Assembly: GCA_002452405.1 (NCBI GenBank)
Contig: DKFP01000014.1
Coordinates: 395,393 to 459,392, forward strand
Direction: 5' to 3'
Length of the DNA: 64,000 nucleotides
Source of the DNA: Deferribacteraceae bacterium UBA6793
GTDB taxonomy: Bacteria > Chrysiogenota > Deferribacteres > Deferribacterales > Geovibrionaceae
The notes beneath the pieces were generated by a model. The model had not been told where the DNA came from and ran no database searches. It saw only the letters and a program-made list of their open reading frames with translations. The position numbers were made by a program, and so were the translations under genes. Each line of letters begins with the position of its first letter. The first letter of the stretch is position 1. Positions 25,702 through 34,281 of this stretch are shown in pieces.

Positions 25702-26300
25702 CATTTTTTGGCTTATTATGTTCGCTGTTCATAATTGTCCTGACAGTCGCCGCCTGTACGGTCAGACCGGTGGTCACTGACATACCTCCGGATGCACTGA
25801 GCAGGATACAGCAAACCAACAGAGTCGTATGTGAATATAAAGGCAAGGTTGTGGTGCGATACGTCTACAAAGAGCAGGATATTCGTCTGAAAGGCTATCT
25901 GGACAAGCAGTGCAACAACGATTTTACACTTACCATGTTAGGTCCCCTCGGCATAACCCTTGCAAAAGTTGACTATAAAGACGGCAGAATAACAGCCGTT
26001 GACGGCACAGGCGACGTGAGCCTTCTTGCGCAGTATATAATGAAGCAGAAAAATCTTGAAAGTATGGTGGAACTTATACGATATCCGTACATAAATGTTG
26101 ACGATTCTTTCAAGATATCTCTGAAGGACGGCGATTATTTCCTTACAAAAGACAAATATGAGATAACCGCAGGAACCGACTATCTTATAAAAACGATCAA
26201 AACGCCGGAAGGCACCTATACATATAAATACAGCGGCGGGCAGGCAGAGGAACTGGAATATGTCACTCCTAAGCAGTCCGTTTTCATAAGGCTGCAATGA
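25638..26300 (+). CDS. lolB: LolB-like outer-membrane lipoprotein
   Basis: The protein of about 220 residues has a hydrophobic h-region (LLCSLFIIVLTV) and lipobox VAAC, Cys at residue 40 of this reading, followed by an 11-strand-type domain (VVCEYKGKVVVRYVYKEQDIRLKG onward is split here: VVCEYKGK, then DIRLKGYL). LolB receives lipoproteins from LolA and inserts them into the outer membrane. The call rests mainly on gene order (TPR, this gene, ispE, prs, pth). GTG 25638 has GAGGAG six bases upstream; an ATG at 25596 is an alternative. Either start places a palindromic repeat inside the coding sequence, giving an unusually long n-region. Confidence 0.65.
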   Translation: MSHRSSQRPEYVFANPKGEAISFFGLLCSLFIIVLTVAACTVRPVVTDIPPDALSRIQQTNRVVCEYKGKVVVRYVYKEQDIRLKGYLDKQCNNDFTLTMLGPLGITLAKVDYKDGRITAVDGTGDVSLLAQYIMKQKNLESMVELIRYPYINVDDSFKISLKDGDYFLTKDKYEITAGTDYLIKTIKTPEGTYTYKYSGGQAEELEYVTPKQSVFIRLQ

Positions 26301-27139
26301 AAAGTGTCACCGTTGAAAGCTGCGGGAAGATAAATATCTTTCTGCATGTTCTCGGCAAAAGAGACGACGGTTTCCACGAGCTTTACACACTTTTCGCACC
26401 GATAGGCATCTTCGACACCTTAACAATAACAGAATCAGACAGCTTTTCAATCGCATGTGACAACCCTCATATTCCCACCGACGAACGCAACATAATCAGC
26501 AAAGTTAAAAACATACTGGCAGAGGACTACAATATTGACTGTCGCCATCGTGTTGATATTAAAAAGCGTATACCCGACGGCGGTGGACTTGGCGGCGGAA
26601 GTTCGAACGCCGCAGCTTACCTTAAAGCGGTTCTGAAACTGAAAGGGCTGCATATGCCTTTGTCCGTACAGACGGATATTATGGCGCGGGTGGGTTCTGA
26701 TACAGCTTTTTTCCTTTATGACAGACCGATGACAGGCAGAGGCAGAGGAGAGATACTCTCGCCTTACGGTTTTTTGCCGCAGGCTTTTGTCCTTCTGGTG
26801 AACCCTTCTGTGCATGTCTCCACTGCGCAAGTTTTCACATCGGGCAATTTGCAGTTGACTGACAGGGCGGAACTGAATAAAATCCCGCACATAGCAAAAT
26901 TTGAGCAGTATGGCGAAATCCTCTTCAACGGACTTGAACCTGCGGTTCTGCCTTTTTATCCGGCAGTGACACAGGCAAAAGACGCTCTGAAGGATGCCGG
27001 AGCGGATTTTACCCTTATGAGCGGAAGCGGTGCGACCGTTTTCGGTCTGTTTTGTGATTTCGAACGCGCCCTTTCAGCGGAAAGAAAGATTGCCGGAGAT
27101 AATCCGGGCTGGAAATGTTTTTTAACCAAATTGATATAA
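26297..27139 (+). CDS. ispE: 4-Diphosphocytidyl-2-C-methyl-D-erythritol kinase
   Basis: The 280-residue GHMP kinase phosphorylates CDP-methylerythritol in the MEP isoprenoid pathway. The ATP-binding motif PDGGGLGGGSSNAA is near residues 95-108, the N-terminal GKINIFLHVLGKRDDGFHEL binds substrate, and LMSGSGATVFG is the third GHMP motif. It overlaps the lolB-like stop by four bases. Confidence 0.95.
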   Translation: MKSVTVESCGKINIFLHVLGKRDDGFHELYTLFAPIGIFDTLTITESDSFSIACDNPHIPTDERNIISKVKNILAEDYNIDCRHRVDIKKRIPDGGGLGGGSSNAAAYLKAVLKLKGLHMPLSVQTDIMARVGSDTAFFLYDRPMTGRGRGEILSPYGFLPQAFVLLVNPSVHVSTAQVFTSGNLQLTDRAELNKIPHIAKFEQYGEILFNGLEPAVLPFYPAVTQAKDALKDAGADFTLMSGSGATVFGLFCDFERALSAERKIAGDNPGWKCFLTKLI

Positions 27140-27157
27140 ATTTCAGGAGTACATCAA

Positions 27158-28108
27158 ATGGACTATCTTGTTTTTTCCGGGACGTCAAACCGTCCTCTGG
27201 CACAGGAGATCGTTTCCAAGCTGGGAATGAGACTGGGTGATGCGGATATCCGTAAATTCAGCGATGGCGAGATATTCGTCAGAATTAACGAGAGCGTCCG
27301 CGGACGTGACGTATTCGTTATCCAGTCCACCTGCAAACCCGCAGAGGAAAACCTTATCGAGCTTATGATAATGGTAGACGCACTGAAACGTGCATCTGCG
27401 AACAGCGTAACGGCGATTATGCCCTATTTCGGCTATGCCAGACAGGACAGAACAAGTGAACCACGCGTGCCTATCACCGCGAAACTCATTGCAAACCTGC
27501 TCACTAAATCAGGTATCGACAGAGTAGTTACAATGAATCTCCACGCAGGACAGATTCAGGGTTTCTTCGACATTCCCGTGGATAACCTCTATTCATCTCC
27601 TGTATTTGAAAAATATTTTGTGGCAAACAATATGCTCGGTGAAGATTATATTGTGGTATCACCCGACGCAGGCGGCGTTGCGAGAGCAAGAGCGTATAGC
27701 AAGATACTCGAAACAGGACTCGCAATTGTTGACAAACGGCGCGAGAAAGCGAACGTTGCGCAGGCGATGAACGTTATCGGAGACGTTAAGGGTAAAAAAG
27801 TAATAATAGTTGACGACATGATAGATACTGCCGGCACGCTGACACAGGCTGCGCAGGCATGTATAGACCACGGCGCCAAATCGGTTATCGCCGCAGCGCC
27901 CCACGGAATCCTTTCAGGACCCGCAATCGAGAGAATACTCAACTCGCCGCTGGAAAAAGTCCTTGTGACAGATTCCGTTCCTTTTGCAAAAGAGAAAGCT
28001 GTCAGCAAGATAGAAGTTCTTTCAATTGCCGGGCTTTTTGCGGAGGCGATAACAAGGATATGGCAGAAAGAGTCCATCAGCTCTCTTTTCGCCAAAGGTC
28101 AGGTATAA
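27158..28108 (+). CDS. prs: Ribose-phosphate pyrophosphokinase
   Basis: The 316-residue enzyme makes PRPP for nucleotide, histidine and NAD synthesis. Family landmarks are the N-terminal FSGTSNRPLAQEI, the flexible loop YARQDRTSEPR, the Mg2+/ATP site VTMNLHAGQIQGFF and the PRPP loop VDDMIDTAGTL. It follows ispE, as in many proteobacteria, and is abutted by pth. Confidence 0.97.
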   Translation: MDYLVFSGTSNRPLAQEIVSKLGMRLGDADIRKFSDGEIFVRINESVRGRDVFVIQSTCKPAEENLIELMIMVDALKRASANSVTAIMPYFGYARQDRTSEPRVPITAKLIANLLTKSGIDRVVTMNLHAGQIQGFFDIPVDNLYSSPVFEKYFVANNMLGEDYIVVSPDAGGVARARAYSKILETGLAIVDKRREKANVAQAMNVIGDVKGKKVIIVDDMIDTAGTLTQAAQACIDHGAKSVIAAAPHGILSGPAIERILNSPLEKVLVTDSVPFAKEKAVSKIEVLSIAGLFAEAITRIWQKESISSLFAKGQV

Positions 28109-28669
28109 GTGCTGATTGTCGGGCTGGGCAATCCGGGTGAAAAATATGACCGCACCCGCCACAACTTAGGTTTTATGGCGGCTGATGCACTTGTAAAAGA
28201 ATACGGCAGCAGCTACAGAGAGGGTTTCAAAGGGCTTTATGCGGAAGTTTTCATAGACGGTGCAAAGCATTTTGTGCTTAAACCTCAGACATATATGAAC
28301 CTCAGCGGTGAAAGCGTACAGCCATTCTGTGCGTTTTACAAGATACCGCTTCAGGACATAGTTGTTGTGCATGACGATCTGGATATGGAGTTCGGCAAAA
28401 TCAAGATACGCAGTGGCGGAAGCTCAGGCGGACACAACGGTATAAAATCAATCATACAGCATATCGGTTCGGAGGATTTCACCAGAGTTAAGGTGGGAAT
28501 CGGAAAGGACAGAAAGAAAGAGGTTGTGGGGCATGTTCTGGGCAGGTTTGCGCCGGACGAGGCTGAAAAACTTGACGAACTGATTAATTTCAGTGTAAAA
28601 GCTATAGTTTCCATTGTTAAAGACGGGCTTTTAAAAGCGATGAACGCTTATAATAATAGGAACATCTAA
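28109..28669 (+). CDS. pth: Peptidyl-tRNA hydrolase
   Basis: The 186-residue enzyme releases tRNA from prematurely dropped peptidyl-tRNA. The active-site His lies in DRTRHNLGFMAAD, with the conserved LVGLGNPG-type start (LIVGLGNPGEKY), LKPQTYMNLSGE and the Asp in VVVHDDLDM. The start is a GTG at 28109, immediately after the prs stop. The ribosomal protein L25 gene often found between prs and pth is absent. Confidence 0.96.
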   Translation: MLIVGLGNPGEKYDRTRHNLGFMAADALVKEYGSSYREGFKGLYAEVFIDGAKHFVLKPQTYMNLSGESVQPFCAFYKIPLQDIVVVHDDLDMEFGKIKIRSGGSSGGHNGIKSIIQHIGSEDFTRVKVGIGKDRKKEVVGHVLGRFAPDEAEKLDELINFSVKAIVSIVKDGLLKAMNAYNNRNI

Positions 28670-28681
28670 AGGAGTGACAAG

Positions 28682-30718
28682 ATGACTGACATGTCTTACC
28701 TCGCGCCTATACTGGGCGTCCTCGGTCTGATAGTCGCTTTCGTGATTTACGGCACGATTGCGAAACAGTCCGCGGGCAGCGAGAAAATGAAAGAGATAGG
28801 CGATGCCATCCACGATGGCGCCATGGCGTTTCTTCGTCGTGAGTACAAGGTTCTTGCTATCTTCATAGCTATCGTTTTTGTCCTTATGGTTTTTGCAAAA
28901 GACCTCGGAATCAACACTGCGCTCTCCTTCCTCGGCGGTGCATTGTGTTCAATACTTGCCGGTTTCTTCGGTATGACCGCAGCCACAAAAGCTAACGTCA
29001 GAACTTCTGAGGCTGCAAGAGCAAAAGGCATGGCTGCAGCTCTTTCCGTTGCATACAACGGTGGCGCGGTTATGGGTCTTGCCGTTGCGTCTCTGGGTCT
29101 CATAGGCGTAGGCGTGCTTTTCATGATATTCGGCAATCCTGAAACAGCAAAATATATTAACGGCTTTGCAATGGGCGCATCTTCAATCGCTCTTTTTGCA
29201 CGTGTTGGCGGCGGTATTTACACCAAAGCGGCTGACGTTGGCGCTGACCTTGTGGGTAAGGTTGAAGCGGGTATCCCCGAAGACGACCCCAGAAACCCCG
29301 GTGTTATCGCTGACAACGTTGGCGACAACGTGGGCGACATCGCAGGTATGGGTGCGGATATTTTCGAATCCTATGTCGGTTCAATCGTTGCGACCCTTAT
29401 CATCGGTGCTACAGCTTCCCCTGAGCTTCTTGCTATTGTAACGCCCTCTATCCAGTTTGACGTTACAAACGCTAAGATGCATCTTATGGCTGCACCTCTG
29501 ATGCTTGCAGTTCTCGGTCTGATAGCTTCTCTCGCAGGTGTTTTCTCAATGAAACTGCTGAAAAGCATCGAACCCGCTGCGGCACTTCGTTACTCAACAT
29601 TTATAGGTGCGGGACTTTTCCTTGTCTTCGCATACTTCTACATAACATCAATGGCTATAGCAAACGGTGTGTACTTCGCCCTTCTTGCCGGTACTCTTAT
29701 CGGTATCATGATCGGTCTGGTAACAGAGTATTACACTGCTGCCGGTCCTGTTAAGAGAATCGTTGACGCTTCCAAAACAGGTCCCGCCACAAACATCATC
29801 ACAGGTCTTGCTGTAGGTCTTGAATCTGTTGTTGTTCCCGTAATGCTCATCTGCGTCGGTATTTATGTTGCAAATGCAGTTGCAGGTCTTTACGGTATCG
29901 GTATCGCTGCTGTCGGTATGCTTGCTACAGTGGGCGTTACAATGACAGTTGACGCATACGGACCTATCGCAGACAACGCCGGCGGTATCTCTGAGATGGC
30001 TGGTCTTGGTAAAGACGTGCGCAGCATCACAGACAGCCTTGACGCAATCGGCAACACAACTGCTGCTGTTGGTAAAGGTTTCGCCATCGGTTCTGCCGCT
30101 CTTACTGCTCTTGCACTCTTTGCGGCATACTCAAGCTCGGCTCAGGTCGGCGTTATCAACATCACCGAGCCTAAAGTTGTTATCGGTCTTTTCATCGGCG
30201 GTTTCCTGCCCTTCCTCATCGGCGCACTTACAATGACATCAGTCGGTAAGGCTGCCGAGCAGATGGTTGAGGAGATTCGTCGTCAGTTCCGTGAGATACC
30301 CGGTCTTCTCGAAGGCAGAGAGGGTGTAAAACCCGACTCAAAAACTTGCGTGGATATCTCCACTCGGGCTGCTCTTAAAGAGATGATCCTTCCCGGTGTT
30401 CTCGCAGTTGTCTGCCCTGTTCTTGTCGGCTTTATCCTCGGAAAAGAGGCTCTCGGCGGAACACTTGCAGGTGCAACAGTTTCAGGCGTTCTTCTCGCTC
30501 TGCTTATGGCAAATGCCGGCGGCGCATGGGACAACGCTAAAAAAGCAATCGAAAAAGGCGCATACGGCTCCGCCGGCAAAGGTTCCGACCAGCACAAAGC
30601 GGCAGTTGTGGGCGATACAGTGGGCGACCCCTTTAAAGATACGAGCGGTCCCGCGATGAACATCCTCATCAAACTGATGTCCATCGTTTCACTTATCATC
30701 GCACCGCTTATTGCGTAA
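28682..30718 (+). CDS. hppA: Membrane-bound, K+-dependent ion-pumping pyrophosphatase
   Basis: The 678-residue protein has about sixteen membrane helices and couples pyrophosphate hydrolysis to export of H+ or Na+. Catalytic loops are visible (DVGADLVGKVEAGIPEDDPR, DNVGDNVGDIAGMGADIFES, and late KAAVVGDTVGDPFKDTSGPA). GNTTAAVGKGFAIGS has Ala and Gly at the two positions that distinguish K+-dependent from K+-independent enzymes. Which ion is pumped cannot be read with confidence. Located between pth and ychF, it may use pyrophosphate from biosynthesis. An AAGGAG site precedes the ATG. Confidence 0.95.
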   Translation: MTDMSYLAPILGVLGLIVAFVIYGTIAKQSAGSEKMKEIGDAIHDGAMAFLRREYKVLAIFIAIVFVLMVFAKDLGINTALSFLGGALCSILAGFFGMTAATKANVRTSEAARAKGMAAALSVAYNGGAVMGLAVASLGLIGVGVLFMIFGNPETAKYINGFAMGASSIALFARVGGGIYTKAADVGADLVGKVEAGIPEDDPRNPGVIADNVGDNVGDIAGMGADIFESYVGSIVATLIIGATASPELLAIVTPSIQFDVTNAKMHLMAAPLMLAVLGLIASLAGVFSMKLLKSIEPAAALRYSTFIGAGLFLVFAYFYITSMAIANGVYFALLAGTLIGIMIGLVTEYYTAAGPVKRIVDASKTGPATNIITGLAVGLESVVVPVMLICVGIYVANAVAGLYGIGIAAVGMLATVGVTMTVDAYGPIADNAGGISEMAGLGKDVRSITDSLDAIGNTTAAVGKGFAIGSAALTALALFAAYSSSAQVGVINITEPKVVIGLFIGGFLPFLIGALTMTSVGKAAEQMVEEIRRQFREIPGLLEGREGVKPDSKTCVDISTRAALKEMILPGVLAVVCPVLVGFILGKEALGGTLAGATVSGVLLALLMANAGGAWDNAKKAIEKGAYGSAGKGSDQHKAAVVGDTVGDPFKDTSGPAMNILIKLMSIVSLIIAPLIA

Positions 30719-30730
30719 GATGAAAAAAAT

Positions 30731-30762
30731 AAAGGCAGATACTTGCGTGTCTGCCTTTTTTG
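30731..30762 (+). terminator. Intrinsic terminator after hppA
   Basis: Stem AAAGGCAGA with TCTGCCTTT around a short loop is followed by a run of six T. It lies 13 bases after the hppA stop. Confidence 0.85.
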
Positions 30763-30777
30763 TTTTACAGTGAATCC

Positions 30778-30811
30778 AAGGTCTCCTATATTTAAGGGAG
30801 ACCTTTATTTT
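30778..30811 (+). terminator. Second hairpin between hppA and ychF
   Basis: Arms AAGGTCTCC and GGAGACCTT (9 bases) are followed by TATTTTAT. It could be a back-up terminator or a leader hairpin of ychF. Confidence 0.45.
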
Positions 30812-30827
30812 ATAATCGGAGTTTTAA

Positions 30828-31922
30828 ATGGGATTCAACTGCGGAATAGTGGGGCTGCCCAATGTCGGCAAATCCACCATCTTTAACGCACTTACAAAAG
30901 CGGGAGCGGAAAGCGCGAACTACCCCTTCTGCACCATCGACCCAAACAAGGGCATCGTGCCTGTCATGGACGAAAGACAAGACTACATCATACAGTTCAT
31001 CAAACCTAAATCTATAGTCCGAACCACAGTTGAGTTCGTGGATATCGCCGGACTTGTGAAAGGTGCAAGCAAAGGCGAGGGACTGGGAAACCAGTTTCTG
31101 ACAAACATCCGTCAGGTGGATGCCGTTGCTCATGTCGTCCGCTGTTTCGACAACACGGACATAACCCACGTTGAGGGTGATGTTGACCCTGAGCGCGACA
31201 TCGATATCATCAACACAGAGCTTCTTTTAAGCGACATGGAGATAATCGACCGTGCCGTTGAGAGAACCCAGAAAGCAAGTAAGGGCGGTGACAAAGACCT
31301 CCTTAAAAAACTGGAAGCGCTGAAAGTGCTTCAGGCGGAAGTTGCCAGAGGCACACTCATCCGCAATATTGAAGGCTATAAAGAACACGTTGCGGAACTG
31401 AGCGAATATTCGTTCATTACGGCGAAACCCGTTATGTACGTTATGAACGTTGACGAGGATAACATCCTTGAAGATAACGAATATGCGACAAGAGTACGCA
31501 AAATAGCTGAAAAAGAGAACGCAGTATGCGTGCGTATCTGCGGAAAGATAGAACAGGAAATTTCCGAACTGGATGAGGAAGAGGCAAAAGAATTTCTGGA
31601 CAGCCTCGGACTTACCCGTTCCGGACTTTCCGAAATGACCGAACAGGGATATAAACTGCTCGACCTCATCACTTTTTTTACAGCGGGAGAGAAAGAGGTC
31701 CGGGCATGGACGATAACACGCGGAACCACAGCGCAGAAAGCAGCCGGAAAAATCCATACGGATATTGAAAGAGGCTTTATTCGCGCCGAGGTTACGGGGT
31801 ATAATGACTTCAAGGAGTTCAACTCGCTTGCAAAGGCGAAAGAGATGGGCAAAATGCGTCTTGAAGGTAAGGAATACATCGTTCAGGACGGGGACATAAT
31901 CTATTTCAGGTTTAATGTATAA
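30828..31922 (+). CDS. ychF: Redox-regulated ATPase YchF (Obg-family)
   Basis: The 364-residue P-loop protein has Walker A GLPNVGKST at 9-17, the switch DIAGLVKGASKGEGLGN, a coiled-coil insert and a C-terminal TGS-like domain. The NVDE segment (MNVDEDN) replaces the NKxD of true GTPases, consistent with its known preference for ATP. YchF associates with ribosomes. The pth-ychF neighbourhood is common; here hppA is inserted between them. Confidence 0.95.
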   Translation: MGFNCGIVGLPNVGKSTIFNALTKAGAESANYPFCTIDPNKGIVPVMDERQDYIIQFIKPKSIVRTTVEFVDIAGLVKGASKGEGLGNQFLTNIRQVDAVAHVVRCFDNTDITHVEGDVDPERDIDIINTELLLSDMEIIDRAVERTQKASKGGDKDLLKKLEALKVLQAEVARGTLIRNIEGYKEHVAELSEYSFITAKPVMYVMNVDEDNILEDNEYATRVRKIAEKENAVCVRICGKIEQEISELDEEEAKEFLDSLGLTRSGLSEMTEQGYKLLDLITFFTAGEKEVRAWTITRGTTAQKAAGKIHTDIERGFIRAEVTGYNDFKEFNSLAKAKEMGKMRLEGKEYIVQDGDIIYFRFNV

Positions 31923-32655
31923 AAAAACACTGATTCTGACCCTGCTTTTTGTGTTTTTCTGCGGGTGGGCTGATGCAAAAGTCACCTATGGCAGTGTTAC
32001 GGCGTCCAGAGCCAATATATATGCGAAACCGTCTTCAAAGGCTGAGGTTGTCGGGCTTCTGGGGCGCGATTCATCCGTTGAGGTTCTGTCTTCCAAAAGC
32101 GGCTGGCTGAAAATTAAGCTGCTGGACGGTGGGACGGGATATGTCAAGGCATCCGGAGTGAGTACGTCAAAAGAAAAACCAAAGGAACCGGAAAAGAAAG
32201 ACAAAACGGGCGATGATATCGACCGTGTGCTTGATAAATTCAATTCAACAGTAAAAAAATCGGACTTTGCGGAGAAAGAGAAGGTCTTTCCCGAACTGAA
32301 GCTGGTCGTATTCAAAAAAACCACAGAGGCGGTTTTGAGATATTCCGGCATAGACGAAGAGGGCAGAGAGATACCTTCGCTGAAAAAAAACCCGCTGGCA
32401 AAGAACATGCGGGAGCTTCTCAGTCTGCTTTTCCGCAAAATGCTGGTGCATGAGGCGGCTGAATATAAGCTGACAATCATGGTGCCTTCATTCGGCATGG
32501 GAGGCAAAGTCGCAGGTGAGGCGGTATATGCCGATCTTGTTATGCGACCCACAGCGCAGGAGCTTGCGGAGATTAAAGAGGGAAAAATTTCACTCTGGAC
32601 AGTTGTTCGCTCCACAAAAAAACTTGCGGACGTTTTTGCCGAATATCCGAGATAA
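31915..32655 (+). CDS. Exported SH3-domain protein of unknown function
   Basis: The 246-residue protein has a signal peptide (TLILTLLFVFFCGWADA), a bacterial SH3 domain at about residues 22-85 (ASRANIYAKPSSKAEVVG, then GWLKIKLLDGGTGYV), a charged Lys/Glu linker and a C-terminal region of about 140 residues that I do not recognise. The SH3 domain suggests cell-wall binding. It overlaps ychF by eight bases. Confidence 0.75.
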   Translation: MYKKTLILTLLFVFFCGWADAKVTYGSVTASRANIYAKPSSKAEVVGLLGRDSSVEVLSSKSGWLKIKLLDGGTGYVKASGVSTSKEKPKEPEKKDKTGDDIDRVLDKFNSTVKKSDFAEKEKVFPELKLVVFKKTTEAVLRYSGIDEEGREIPSLKKNPLAKNMRELLSLLFRKMLVHEAAEYKLTIMVPSFGMGGKVAGEAVYADLVMRPTAQELAEIKEGKISLWTVVRSTKKLADVFAEYPR

Positions 32656-32670
32656 TTGTAGGGGGGAAAG

Positions 32671-33150
32671 ATGGAACTGACTCACTTTGACGAAGAGGGC
32701 AGAAGCCGGATGGTGGACGTCACCGACAAGGGTGAAACCGTTCGGGAGGCTATCGCCGCAGGATACATAAAGATGAAACCCGAAACCATGGATATGCTTA
32801 TCAAAGGCGAAATGGCGAAGGGAAGGAACGTTTTTGAAGTCGCCCGCGTTGCGGCTGTGATGGGTGTTAAACGCACGTCTGATCTTATACCTATGTGTCA
32901 TCCGCTGTTTATCACTAAGGTGGATGTGTATTTCGAACCCGACATGGAGAAATCGCTTGTGGACATACGTGTTGTGGTCAAAATGGCGGGCAAGACCGGT
33001 GTGGAGATGGAGGCGCTCACAGGCGTTTCCGTAGCCGCACTCACTATTTATGATATGTGCAAAGCAGTAGACAAGGATATGCTCATAGGCGGGATAAGAG
33101 TGATGAAAAAAACTGGCGGCAAAAGCGGAACTTACATCAGGGAAGAATAG
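32671..33150 (+). CDS. moaC: Cyclic pyranopterin monophosphate synthase
   Basis: The 159-residue enzyme acts with MoaA to make cyclic pyranopterin, the first step of molybdenum cofactor synthesis needed by NapA in this window. Conserved segments are VDVTDKGETVREAIA, KRTSDLIPMCHPL and GVEMEALTGVSVAALTIYDM with the catalytic Lys near KAVDKDM. The gene ends ...GTYIREE-stop; the last 35 bases before this stop are repeated exactly at 33305-33339, where the frame would continue one residue further to Gly and a TAG. The present stop was evidently created by an insertion. Confidence 0.95.
   Translation: MELTHFDEEGRSRMVDVTDKGETVREAIAAGYIKMKPETMDMLIKGEMAKGRNVFEVARVAAVMGVKRTSDLIPMCHPLFITKVDVYFEPDMEKSLVDIRVVVKMAGKTGVEMEALTGVSVAALTIYDMCKAVDKDMLIGGIRVMKKTGGKSGTYIREE
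33113..33147. repeat. 35-base direct repeat, first copy (moaC 3' end)
   Basis: These 35 bases, from CTGGCGGCAAAAGC to AGGGAAGAA, are identical to 33305-33339. Together they flank 157 bases of inserted DNA. Confidence 0.95.
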
Positions 33151-33304
33151 ACTGCATTACTGCGTTCGCAGAGACGGAAGAGACAGACGCCTGTTTTTTT
33201 CGTCTGCATGGATGCAGACCGCGCAGCGTGAGCGGAATGAGGCTTAGCCGATTGGAGCGTTGGCGAAAAAATCCTATGATTGGATTTTTTCGTTGTTAAA
33301 TTGT
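33148..33304. mobile_element. 157-base insertion flanked by a 35-base duplication
   Basis: The segment has no coding potential. It contains the repeat-family fragment GACTGC..TTCGCAGAGACGG, short palindromes (GTCTGCATGGATGCAGAC at 33204-33221) and the pair AAAAAATCC / GGATTTTTT. The exact duplication of the moaC end on its right side is what an insertion or a tandem duplication followed by divergence would leave. No transposase is encoded, so if mobile it is a miniature element. Confidence 0.6.
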
Positions 33305-33339
33305 CTGGCGGCAAAAGCGGAACTTACATCAGGGAAGAA
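33305..33339. repeat. 35-base direct repeat, second copy
   Basis: Identical to 33113-33147. It is followed by GGCTAG, which would give moaC an end one codon longer, so this is probably the ancestral 3' end of the gene. Confidence 0.9.
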
Positions 33340-33350
33340 GGCTAGGAATA

Positions 33351-33431
33351 TAAATCCCTCCAAACCTCCCTTTGCTAAAGGGAGGCTTTTTTCTCCCTCC
33401 TTTGACAAAGGAGGGTCGGGGTGGATTTTCT
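33351..33431. repeat. Large G/C-tract palindrome upstream of the NAD-synthetase glutaminase gene
   Basis: An 80-base near-palindrome has outer arms AAATCCCTCC and GGGGTGGATTT and two inner hairpins built on CCTCCCTTTG / CAAAGGAGGG. Elements of this type recur in many bacterial genomes. The left hairpin (33365-33385) followed by TTTTTT (33387-33392) can also act as a terminator for the moaC transcript. Confidence 0.7.
33365..33392 (+). terminator. Terminator embedded in the palindrome
   Basis: Stem CCTCCCTTT / AAAGGGAGG, three-base loop, then CTTTTTT. It separates the moaC region from the next gene. Confidence 0.65.
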
Positions 33432-33444
33432 TATAGAGGAATAT

Positions 33445-34281
33445 ATGAAAGTACATCTGGCGCAGATGAAACCTATACTGGGCAATCTGGAAAAGAATGC
33501 CGGGAAGCATTTCGAAATAATAGAGCAGGCTGTGGAAGAGGGCTGCGACCTTGTGGTCTTTCCTGAACTCTCACTCACAGGCTACTATCTGCTTGACCTC
33601 GTATACGACGTTGCTATGGACGAGACACACCCCGTCTATCAGCGTTTTCTGGAATATTCAAATGAAATCGCAATAGTCTTTGGTTTCGTTTACGAGTCAA
33701 GAGAAAAACTGTTTTACAACGCGGCTTCGTTTGTCCACAGAGGCAAAACCGTGCATTTGCACAAAAAAGTTTATCTGCCGGACTACACCCTTTTTGAAGA
33801 GGGCAGATACTTTGCCGCCGGAAACAGTATAGAGGCGTTCGATACCGAGTTCGGCAAATGCGGCATACTTGTCTGTGAAGACGTTTTCCATTTAAGCTCG
33901 CTGTATATCCTTTCCCAGTCCGGCGTGCAGAATATAATCATTCCTTCAAACAGCCCCGCAAGAGGTAATCTTGAGCAGGGGCACGATGCTTCAAACACAT
34001 GGCAGACATCCAACAGATACATTGCGGGCGTGCTCACGGTAAATCTGGTATTTGTGAACCGCGTTGGTGTTGAGGACGGGGTATCCTTCTGGGGTGGCTC
34101 GGAGGCATACGACGCGAAAGGCAGAAGACTTGCCGCGGCGGACATGTTCAGAGAGGAAGGAGTCACTGTCGAGGTTGATCATGACAGCGTGCGCAGAGCA
34201 CGAATAGAAACGCCCTTCCTGCGCGATGAAAAGAGCTTTATTGTAAGGAACTTTCTGAATGAGGAGGGATGCGGAAAATGA
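33445..34281 (+). CDS. Carbon-nitrogen hydrolase, probable glutaminase partner of NAD synthetase
   Basis: The 278-residue nitrilase-superfamily protein shows the catalytic triad Glu41 (FPELSLTGY), Lys107/108 (HKKVYLPDY) and Cys144 (GILVCEDVF). The KVYLPDYTLFEEGRYF segment closely resembles the N-terminal glutaminase domain of glutamine-dependent NAD synthetases. Its stop overlaps the nadE start, so it probably supplies ammonia to NadE as a separate chain. The ATG at 33445 has an AGAGGA site; an in-frame GTG at 33421 lies in a palindromic repeat. Confidence 0.85.
   Translation: MKVHLAQMKPILGNLEKNAGKHFEIIEQAVEEGCDLVVFPELSLTGYYLLDLVYDVAMDETHPVYQRFLEYSNEIAIVFGFVYESREKLFYNAASFVHRGKTVHLHKKVYLPDYTLFEEGRYFAAGNSIEAFDTEFGKCGILVCEDVFHLSSLYILSQSGVQNIIIPSNSPARGNLEQGHDASNTWQTSNRYIAGVLTVNLVFVNRVGVEDGVSFWGGSEAYDAKGRRLAAADMFREEGVTVEVDHDSVRRARIETPFLRDEKSFIVRNFLNEEGCGK

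Noticed and set aside
24863..25846. Long minus-strand frame under the TPR and lolB-like genes
   Set aside because: Antisense to two supported genes; no recognisable domain and no start signal.
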